Source: Branchiostoma floridae (taxonomy: Eukaryota > Chordata > Leptocardii > Amphioxiformes > Branchiostomatidae). Taken from it: a stretch of 64,000 nt of DNA. This document shows, one piece after another, positions 12,497 to 23,000 of the stretch; within the stretch, counting starts at the first letter, position 1; each line of letters starts with the position of its first letter. Made by a program: the position numbers and the translations under genes. A model generated the notes under the pieces. The model worked only from the letters and a program-made list of their open reading frames with translations, was not told the DNA's origin and searched no databases. Location: contig NC_049980.1 in NCBI RefSeq assembly GCF_000003815.2, positions 33,930,858 to 33,994,857 of the forward strand. The letters are read 5' to 3'.

Positions 12497-13772
12497 CGGT
12501 ATTGAACGTCTTAAACAGTTTCAGATTGTACCCATGGGGAAGCAAGTCCGAGGAAGCTTATTCCATAGCGATGTCAGGTTGATCCATCTTCTACCCGTAT
12601 GGTCTGGCCAATGCTTGACCTAGTCTTTTTTATCAAGTGATAATATCCAGTCTATTATCTTGTTAATAACTATAGTCTGTGTGGACTGTCTTTGGCTGAG
12701 TTCATGTTAACTTTCGAAACGTGTTAGTTCCTAGATTAGTGTTAGAATTAGAGAGTTAGTGTTAAAGTGACAAAACAAACTTTTGAGAAAAACAGTGAAA
12801 TATTAATAAATCAACAGGAAATCAAACTCAACAGGAACAAAACGGATAAATCAATAGATAATATAAGATAAATCAGTTCTTCCGTGACAGCACATCTCCA
12901 TCCTCAAACTTTGACGGTATTGACAAACCTGAATAATGGGAATACACGACATTAGTCATGATCAACATAATGCACTGGTCAACTAGCCACCGAAAGTGAC
13001 AGTGGTTTCAAAAAGTGGGCATCCTAAAAAAATTGTTAAACCCCAGTTAAAAAATGTAACATAAAAGGAAATATGTAATCAACAAAACAGTATCAACTCT
13101 GTAGCTCGTTTATTCATATCGAGATATTCCTACATTATCCTGTTAATCGGGGCCTGACGCCTGTCATGACCTCAAATGACCTCCAGTCGGTGCGTTAAAA
13201 CCAACACATTTCCAACATCTATTGGGAACGCATCGGAAGACTGACGGAAAAACAATGGGCGGGCGCCATTGATTTGGCCTGATTTCTGGATTTCTGTCGG
13301 ATCCAACATCGGAAAATCTGAATGTGAAAATCCGACACAAATCTTACATAATTACGTTACCAACCCATTGACAATCCGACCTCCCCGTGCACTGTGATGC
13401 ACGTGCAGCACTTTGGAACGATCAGCTGTCGATAATCACTCAATGTTTTTGAGACTTGCTAAAGTCTACGGTATATGAATTTCAAAAGACAACAGGAGGC
13501 GTTATTACATCGTGGCCTAAAGTAGTAAAGAAAAATGCTACTCAAAACGCGAATTTCGCCACGGTTTTTTAAATTAGACACCGGAAAAAAGACTAAATTA
13601 TTTTGTTTTGAGGAAGATCAGACAGAAGCATGTTCGACGGCAGACCGCCCGTAATTCTAATTTTTACCGAATACAGAAGGATTTTCAGCTCACATGGCTA
13701 TTCAGGTTGCCTCACTGGAACCTTCAGGAATTTATAGACACAATGATTAACTGGTGACTAGGTCCAACTCAC

Positions 13773-13862
13773 CCAGTTATTGCGAAAGAAAGCAAAAATC
13801 TTGCAAGATCCGAAATTTTCAGCCGTCGGCCGCCATGATGCTTGGAGTGTGAGCGCATGCGC
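13773..13862 (-). other. BDP1: Probable non-coding first exon of BDP1
   Basis: On the minus strand a good donor, AACTGG|GTGAGT, ends an exon-like stretch at 13773. Its natural partner is the acceptor TTTCCAG just upstream of the BDP1 ATG (exon resuming at 8843). The stretch contains a short upstream frame at 13836-13819 encoding MAADG and a stop. If right, the first intron is about 4.9 kb and contains the CACAGTG-ended element. This is an inference from splice signals; no transcript was seen. Confidence 0.45.
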
Positions 13863-14048
13863 GAAGAAATCTCCCACCATGCAGTGCTAATTTTAGGTCA
13901 AAGGTGAATTTAAGGTCAAAAGCCATATCATAGGAGCTGAGGTCAAATCCGCAAAAAAACATGTTGCCGCGATTACGAGGCGTTTAATTGAAGCTACGTA
14001 GACTCCTAGTGGTCAGAGTTTGCACGACAAGAAGATGAGAGCGACTAG
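13773..14048. promoter_or_regulatory. Divergent BDP1/FDPS promoter with an NRF-1-type site
   Basis: The interval between the proposed BDP1 first exon and the FDPS leader ATG is under 300 bp. It holds the perfect palindrome GCGCATGCGC (13853-13862), the classic NRF-1 core, and a YY1-like GCCGCCATGATG near 13829. No TATA box is evident. NRF-1 sites are common in TATA-less, often bidirectional promoters of housekeeping and mitochondrial genes in animals; activity here is inferred. Confidence 0.5.
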
Positions 14049-17000
14049 ATGACCTCTGCTATCGTTGTGAGCCGTCTTGGCCCGCGATTGGCCAGTAGGT
14101 TGATGGTGCGAGCGGCTGGACCAATCACACGTGGGGGAGGCACGTACGAAACATCACCTCATCGCTCAGCTGGACATCAAACGCGCCGACACCTCAGCTG
14201 GAGGAAGAAGACTTTCAAGTCTCAGCTTTGGCAGCACCCCGGGTAAGTTCTGTGTCATTGTGACAGACTGATCACTGTAACTATACTACAAGTAAGATGT
14301 AGCTGGTGTAAGAATCAGTTTAGAAACAACTTAGTGAGGAGGTTCACTTAAAGACATATTGAACCAAGGATGTTTTCAACCTCTTATTAATATATAATCA
14401 AGGAGCTTTTATATCAGAAGCTCCTTGATATAACGTCCTTGTTTGGAGAGACACTTTCCTTACTTCAATTTATGTCCAAGACCTTTGCTTGTCAGGTGTA
14501 GTGTAACATTATATATGTCAGTTTAATAAGAGAATCCAACACTTTCACTTTCATTAAGGTTACACTTGCCTTGACCACAGCTCTCTCACCATACCACCCC
14601 CACCTAACTCAGCTTTTCCCCCTACCCGTTCACCTTCCACCCCCCCCGGACTTCCCTTTGCCCCCCGCTGTACTTCATCTGTGCCCCCGTCCTTCATCTT
14701 TACCCCCGGTGTAATTCCGCTTTTCCCCCGCCCTTCCGCTTTACCCCCCAATGGCCGCCGTCAACCCGAATTTCACGTAGTCGACACGAAAATTGTTCAG
14801 AAAGTAACAATAACGGTCATGAAATAGCCTATTGTCTAGTACACATTCTGGACCACCTTTCTGCCAAGTGGCGTTTCACAACTCCTTCCCAGTCTTAACT
14901 GAGCGGCGGTCTCAAAACATCGGGCAGAAGTCACCTCTCGTAACCCGGAAGTGACAAGCCATACTGGCAAGAAGTTCGGTTCAGCTAAACACCGAATCCC
15001 AATGCTACTGTGTCATCCATGGCCGTGGCCTGGCTGCAGTACTGGCACGGAACGTTATGATGATGATCCATGTCCCATGTAATTTCATCCTCCTACGCAG
15101 GGACATCCAACAGCCAAACTGCCTGTCTGGATGTACCCTGCTCTTTCAACCGTCACTCTTAGTTCCTGTGGACGTCCCCTCCCCCAAACCAGCTGTCAGC
15201 CAATCAGAGAATAGGCCTTTCCATTTTCAAAAGGGGTCTCGCATATGTAAGCGTAAGCTCATTGATATCTATAAGCAGGGCGGTCAGGAACTAAGGGTGA
15301 CGGTTGAGAAAGCAGGGTACATCCAGACATGCGGTTTGGCTGTTGGATGTCCCTGTGAAGGAGGATGATGTAATTTAGGCCAGTTTTGTATCTGACTCTC
15401 TGGTTTGATTTTTCTGTAGAATGCGTAAAAAGAAAAGCAAGCTCACTGTGGGGAAAAAAGGTGCGAGGTACTATAAGAAGAAACGAGCAAGCACAACAAG
15501 GTGATGAGTATTTTTATCTTTAGACCGCCGCTGACGGGGCGCGCTTTTTCAGTAGAGACTGGGAAGGAGTTGTGAAACGCCACAAGGTGGCCCATAAAAG
15601 AGTACCAGAGAATAGGCTGTTATTGTTACTTTCTGAACGATTTTCGTGTCGACTACATGCAATTCGAGTTGACGGCGGCCTTTGGGATCAAAGTGGAAGG
15701 GCGGGGGAAAAGCGGAATTACACCGGGGGTAAAGATGAACGACGGGGGCACAGATGAAGTACAGCGGGGGTCAAGGGGAAGTCCGAGGGGAAAGGTGAAT
15801 GGGTAGGGGACAAGATGAAGGAGTTAGGTGGGGGTGCATGCCACCTATGCACCTTACCACGTTTAACATAACTTTGTGTTGTGCGTGAATGAGTGTTTTG
15901 TATTTCCCCTCTGATGTAGAATTGTTTCAACCGCAAACAGTGCAAAAACTTTCCTTTCCCAATGCACAAAAATAAATGATTTTACCCACCTTCCTACAGC
16001 GCACAGACAGACATGGGAGACAGCAGTAACAAGAAGTTAAAGATGGCGAACCATGACGGAGATGTGAAGCGGTTTGACGAGGTATTTCACCAGCTGGTGA
16101 CGAAACTGATCGACGAGGACGCAAAAAATCCTGAGATCAGCGATGCGATGGTCAGGTTCAGACAGGTGAGAACATCCTCTGTCCGCCCCATCTGAGCTTC
16201 TCCCTGCTGTCTAAACTAGGAGATGGTACCTAAAGACTGGCCTAATTAAATCTTGCTAATAGCAGCCAGCTCCGTGAAGGGGCCACTTACAGTGCCGGAC
16301 AGCAGAGTTTGTGTTATACAGACTACCTACTAAGACAGAAGCAATAGGGTTTTCTCTCTGTCTCTCTTCTCTCCCTCTTTCATTTCTCCTTCCTCACTCA
16401 CTCCTTCCTTCTCTCCTTTTTCGTTCCCTTTCTCCCTCCCTCAATCCCTCACTTTCCTCTCTTCCTCTCACTTTCTCTCTCTTTCTCTCTACCTTAATCC
16501 CTCTCCCTCCCTCTCTATCCCTCTCTACCTAGCCATCTATAAATATCTAGAAATGCTTTTTGGTTTATCCAAGTATTCCAGATCGATCATGGCTACCACA
16601 CTGTCCATAGCCAGTTGTGATTCCTTTTCAGATAATCCCTAATCTGCTGTGATTCCAAACTTTAGTGTGATCCGTGACTACAGAAATATAATAAGTTATT
16701 TCTTTATTTCAGGCTCTCACTGGCCCAAATGACACAGGGACAAACATGAAAAACATAGAATATGTACAATATTTTAAAACAAACTGACGATAATAAACTG
16801 CTTCTATTGCATTCACATTTGTAAAAACAGTTTGACTTCAAATTTAAATGGTTGAAGTACCCAGAAGGGATGATTTTTTTTACACTTGAATATTCACACA
16901 TTTCTCCTTCTTGCTTGTCAGGTATTAGAGTACAACTGTCCAGGTGGGAAGAGGAACAGAGGTCTTAGTGTCATTACATCTTACAGGTGAGCCACCACTT

Positions 17001-20000
17001 GCAAATCCCATTCAAGCAATACTTTGCTGCTTGGCTCAAAAGCAGGAAAACATATACACAAATGTACATTTGATACTATATAGTAATTATTGTGTCTTGT
17101 GCTTTAGAATGTAAGTTTTCCATGTCTATCCTGCAGGTTTCTTGTCAGCAGTGATCAGCTGACAGAAGAGAACATCCACAGAGCCATGGTGGTTGGCTGG
17201 TGCATCGAATGGGTACGGTTATTTACTAATTTCTTCCTATGACTTGTATGAAAATGGAGGTACTGTTTCGGGTCTGTGTGCTTGTGTTTCTGGTTATTTT
17301 TCATCTTGAGAAGCTCTGTATGGATTGTGAGACAAAGACGAAAGTCAAGAATTTTTCTTGGCCTCCTGGCAGCTTTCCTTGGTACTTCAGCAGAACTTCC
17401 ATTTGTCAAATATTTGATAAAGAGAACAATTTGTGTGATTTTCCAAGGTTTACCACTGACAATGTTTTATTCACACTGCAGTTTGTGCATGCCCTGCTAG
17501 AGGGTGCTTATCATCATTAGTGTGTTATATCTGCTATTACACTGCTGATTGACTTATATAAGTCATTCTCTTAGTTTCCCTTCTTTCTTTAAAGAAGACG
17601 AAATGTACATAAATCTGTTTACGTTTTTGAACATGATGTTGACTTTTGTTTCTCATCTATGTTTAATATGAATCTGTTTCTCGTACCCAGTGACTGAGTG
17701 ATGATGATGTTTCTCTTTTTGTTACCAGTTACAAGCTTTCTTCCTGGTTCTTGACGACATAATGGACCAATCACAGACCAGGAGAGGGCAGCCATGCTGG
17801 TACAGAGTTGTATGTACTTCTTTGTTCGTTTTTCTGTTTTGCATCACCAGTAAACTATGCCAGTAAACACACTGGTCTTGTACAGTAAGTGCAAGCTGAC
17901 TAAAAGGTTTGATCTATTCACACTGGGATGGAGTTTGAATCCAGGGTTGCAGTCGTTATACCCCTGTCACAATATCCACGATCTTCTGGCATATCGATGG
18001 AAGATCGGCCATATTTAAGATCGACAGTGGGTTGCGGGTATTTTTCACCCAAAACCCGTCCCTGTCACATATAACATAAGCCATACTTTGTACCTTGTAC
18101 AATTGTTGTGCAGTAAATTTATTATTATAAGTGAGGCTCGGGCGATTGCCGAAGAATTGTCGTCCGAACGATTTTCGTCAAATGTAAAAGGGGTATAAGG
18201 ACAGGACGCTTAGCCGTGGTCCACTGTTGATTTTACCTTTGAAGAGAGCTAGGGAAATTTCTTTGGTACAGTGAACCTGTAAATACTGTACATAGCATCT
18301 GTCTTTTCTGTTAGGACCAGTGGATGACTAGGCCTTCAGCGAGTTTAACTGGTCGAAGATCACTTTCCTTTTCTGATGATAGAAGTTTATGAAGGTTAAA
18401 CATCCAGGTAAACAATATTCAAATACAATTCAACCTCTACAACTGGATAAAAACAAAGATTTACTTCCAGACGTTTCGAGTGACATCCATCGCTCTTCTT
18501 TAGCGTTCCAAGAGAAGAAGTCTGAAAGTAAACCTCCACTTTTATCCAGTTTTAGAGATTGAACTGTATAAGAATAAGTTTCTCATTATGTTTTTTTCAC
18601 ATGAAGTTTGTTTGTGATGTTCCCCTTCAGGAAGAAGTAGGTAACATGGCCATTAACGACGCCTGCTACATCGAGTCCTGCATCTACAGACTTCTGGGGA
18701 GGTTCTGCAGAGGCCAGCCATACTATGTGGACCTGCTCGAGCTATTCCAAGGGGTAAGGGAACTTACTCCAAGGAGTTTTTACAAAAAAAGGGCAATCTT
18801 TGTGTCAGTTGCTATAACTCTTGATCTGGACCTGGATAAATTGGTCGTGGTTCCGTAGACACAGGTCGGGGAATGATCAACCTCGGCTGGGTCGCCCAGG
18901 TGAGGGACTGGGTGTATGGTGATTAAAGGCCTGGAACACCCAGTGACATTAGAGTGTCAACAGCTAAAGGAGTTTTAATAAAACAATAAACAACAACAAA
19001 CAATATTCTAGATATTCTAGAGTAGATAGAGAAGGTTCTGAAGAGTCCAGCTGTACTACTTGAGTATAGATACTGGTAAGCTAAGATTTTATAAGACCTG
19101 TAAAACAGCACATACTATGGAAAAATACTTAGAATTAGATAATTTTGATTTACGCTCGGCAATCAGCAAAATTAGAATTAGTGCCCACCCTCTCGAAATT
19201 GAGAGAGGGCAGTACAAGAGGCTATCTGTGTGTGAAAGAACGTGCAAACAATGTACGTCAAACGTGGTGGAAGACAAATCACATTTTATGTCAAACTGCT
19301 CTTTCTATAATCAAGAAAGAGAAGAGCTGTTCAAAGAGGCCACCAAATTCCACCCAAACTTCCTCACATTCAATGACAAAAAGAAAACAGTTCTCCTTTT
19401 AACATCACAAAACCCACACATAATAGAAAAGGTGGGATCTTTCGTCTTCCACTGTCTTCAAAAAAGGAGTCAAACCCAATAACCCAGGATCTAGAGTTAG
19501 CTGTCACTAGTTTTAGACTAGAGTAGACACTTGTGATATTGTATTTTACACTGGTTGAATCTTGTATGTTACCTGCAATTAGCCCACGGGCAAGAATTTG
19601 CAATAAAACTTGTAACTATGTGGGCCTGCTGGAGCTCTTCCAAGGGATAATGGAACCGGAAATGTTCAGACATAGATTTTTATGACGTATGGAAATCAAT
19701 CTTTACAATCTCATCCCAAGTATCCATCTGAGTTTAAATTAAAATTGTTCTTTTATGATCCACCTAAAATAATTTTCATTCAAAGTCAAAGTCAGTCACA
19801 CAGAACCTCATGAATGAATTAATTGCCAGATCACACTAAAGGATATATAAGAAAATTTTGGCTGAAGCAGCAAATTTTTTTGGATACACATATTTTGGGT
19901 GAGTGCAAAGTGCAAACTAATTTTGCATCAATAGAAGACTTTTAATACAAAGAAAAAAATTCATTACAGTCAATCATGGATTCAGCAACCACTCAAGGGA

Positions 20001-23000
20001 CTCAGGAAAATGGTCGCTCAGGACAGGGTGGGGTTAACTATGTAAAAATGGACGGGGATGTTTTCATGTAGATTATGACTGGAGTTGGCTGCCTGACAAA
20101 GTTTTACTTTATTAACTACAGTTCAGGTCACAGCACATCTGATTAGAACAGTGGCTAACATGCAATCTGAAATGACTTCAACACTTGTTTGTCCCTCACT
20201 GTTTCTGTCCCTGCTTCAGACGACGTACAAGACGATAGTCGGCCAGTCTCTGGACCTCATCACGTCTCCGGATGGGAAGGTCAACCTCAGCAACTTCACG
20301 GAGGAGAGGTAAGGCCAGTGGTGGTTCTGATGATGGGGAGGCCGTACTGTTTGTTTGCAGAGTGATGATGAAATTGATGATAAAATAATGTTGTAAGAGA
20401 AGTGAAAATGATGTGATGAGAATGATGATGGTAATGAGAGGAAAAACTGACTGTTGACTATGTCTGTGTGAGTGTGTGTGAGTGTGTGTGTGTGAGTGTG
20501 TGTGAGTGTGTGTGTGAGTGTGTGTGTGTGAGTGTGTGTGTGTGTGTGAGTGTGTAAGTGTGGGTGTGTGTCTGTGTGTGTGTGTGTGTCTGTGTGTGTG
20601 TGTGTGTCTGTGAGTGAGTGTGTCTGTGTGTGTGTGTTTGTGTCTGTGTGTGTGTGTGTGTGTGTCTCTGTGTGTGTGTGTGTGTCTGTGTGTGTGTGTC
20701 TCTGTGTGTGTCTGTGTGAGTGTGTGTGTGTGTGTGCGTTTGTGCGTTTGTGTGTGAGTGTGTGTGTGTGTGTGTGTGAATGTGCAAAACTTAATCCCAA
20801 TGTGTTGAAATTTACATCTCAAGTGTTATACGATCAAACCTTTGGCAATGTGTGAACACATATTTTGTTTTCAATGTCATAGTGAAGTACATACAGACTG
20901 ATGTGTTTATTTTATGTGCAGGTACAATGCCATAGTGAAGTACAAGACAGCCTTCTACTCCTTCCACCTACCAGTAGCTGCTGCTATGTACATGGTGAGG
21001 CCTTCAGAGGATCCTTCTCATTTCTACTATGAACCGCCCTAAGAATTCTTAGAAGTTCTGTCAGTCTTAGTATGTATGTACATGATAAGAACTTCGGAGG
21101 ATCCTTGTCATGAAAATGTAGAATGTAAGAATTCTTATTGTCTGTTTTAGCATACCCAACATATTGAGGAGAACAGAAATTCAAGATGTGTAGGGAAGAC
21201 TGGTTATCAGATTTTCTGTGGTGAAATGGTCAAATAGACTTAGGGAGAGATGATATGAATGTACCTCATGTCACTTTCATAACTATTACTGTTAACCTAG
21301 TCAAAAAAAGGGAATGAAATACTAGATAATTTGTAGATGGCATCTTTTGTAGAAGTATAAATGAAGCCATGAAACTTCAGAAATGCTGTTGTGTGATTAT
21401 ATTCATCAATTACAAACCCCCTTTTCACGTAACAAATCAGTGAAAAGTTATGTCTATGGATAATTTTGTTGACAATGAGTTGACTGAAAGTTGTTTGCAT
21501 CCCTCCCAGGCTGGCATCACCAGTAAGGAGTCCCATGAAAATGCCAAGACAATTCTTCTGGAGATGGGCAGGTTCTTCCAGATACAGGTGAAGAAGTCTT
21601 GTCACAAATTTCTGTTTTACATGTTATTTCCTCTGTCTGTGCAAGACAGCATGTTTTATACCTAACTGTGAATTGATATGTAGAGAAGGTAAAGACATAG
21701 TTTAGATAGTCCAATAGAAAACAAATGTAAGATAACGTCAAGACAAGAGATTTCCAGTCATCAAAAACAGCTACAAAATCTACCGAATATACCCTAACTA
21801 TGAATTGTAAAGAAGGTATGGACAAAGTTTAGATAGTCCAATGGAAAACAAAAATAAGAGAAGGTCAAGACAAGAGATTTCCAGTCATCGAAATGAGTTG
21901 CAAAATTGACCGAATGGTAGTAATGATTTGTCGTAAGTTATTGTTCACCAGGATGTCTAACCCTAAGACATATATTTCCATTTCAGGATGACTACCTGGA
22001 CTGCTATGGGGACCCGGCGGTGACGGGGAAGGTTGGGACAGACGTAGAGGAGAACAAGTGCAGCTGGCTGGTGGTGCAGGCACTACGGCTGGTCGACGCC
22101 CGGCAACGGACTACACTACAGGTTTGTTTGTTTGTTTGTTTGTTTGTTTGTTTGAGGGAAGGTTGGGACAGACGTGGAGGAGAACAAGTGCAGCTGGCTG
22201 GTGGTGCAGGCACTACGGCTGGTCGACGCCCGGCAACGAGCTACGCTACAGGTTTGTTTGTTTGTTTGTTTGTTTGTGGGAAGGTGGGAACAGGCGTGGA
22301 AGAGAACAAATGCAGCTGGCTGGTGGTGCAGGCGCTACGGCTGGTCGACGCCCGGCAACGGGCTACGCTGCAGGTTTGTTTGTTTGTTTGTTTGTTTGTT
22401 TGTTTGTTTGTTTGTGGGAAGGTCAGAACGGACGTGGAGGAGAACAAGTGCAGCTGGCTGGTGGTGCAGGCGCTACGGCTGGTCGAGGCCCGGCAACGGG
22501 CTACGCTGCAGGTTTGTTTGTTTGTTTGTTTGTTTGTTTGTTTGTTTGTTTGAGGTAAGGTTGGGACAGACGTGGAGGAGAACAAGTGCAGCTGGCTGGT
22601 GGTGCAGGCGCTACGGCTGGTCGACACCCGGCAACGGGCTACGCTGCAGGTTTGTTTGTTTGTTTGTTTGTTTGTTTGTGGGAAGGTGGGAACAGGCGTG
22701 GAGGAGAACAAGTGTAGCTGGCTGGTGGTGCAGGCGCTACGGCTGGTCGACGCCCGGCAACGGACTACACTACAGGTTTGTTTGTTTGTTTGTTTGTTTG
22801 TTCATGAGATGCCCACAGGTATGACTGGTCAACAAGTAACAATACTCACTTCTTTAGCTTTGCTATTTGTTTCTTTTTTTGTGGTAGTAGTAATTAGGAA
22901 GAAGTGGTGTAGGTTTGGGCCTCCTTTCAGCTTGCTCTGAAACTGCAGAGGTATTTTTGTGTTGAAATCTTTTTTTGTGAGTGAACAACAGGTTTCCACC

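Larger units (their letters stand above)
9863..13396. mobile_element. DNA-transposon-like element with CACAGTG termini (3.5 kb, no transposase seen)
   Basis: The left end is CACAGTGCACGGGGAGGT (9863-9880) and the right end is its exact reverse complement (13379-13396). The trinucleotide ATG directly flanks both ends, consistent with a 3 bp target duplication. Short TCCGAY/RTCGGA words cluster inside both ends, like the subterminal repeats of CACTA-type elements. The interior holds a tandem duplication (10686-11145) and a LINE fragment (12089-12496) but no recognisable transposase, so it would be non-autonomous. CACWG termini with a 3 bp duplication point to the CMC (CACTA/Mirage/Chapaev) group; that assignment is inference. 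Two separate short elements in opposite orientation are an alternative. Confidence 0.6.

Noticed and set aside
9863-13396. V(D)J-type recombination signals or a RAG-like transposon
   Set aside because: The heptamer matches, but there is no convincing nonamer 12 or 23 bases in at both ends (best is 5 of 9 at the left end), the flank repeat is 3 bp, and no RAG-like coding sequence is present.
20196-20822. Long Thr/His-rich and Val/Cys-rich frames
   Set aside because: Translations of a (TG)n microsatellite within FDPS intron 8, partly overlapping the real exon 8 on the wrong strand.
22058-22940. Frames with repeated VCLFVCLFV segments on plus and KQTNKQTNK on minus
   Set aside because: Translations of (GTTT)n runs and shifted copies of FDPS exon 11; kept as a repeat-array feature, not as genes.
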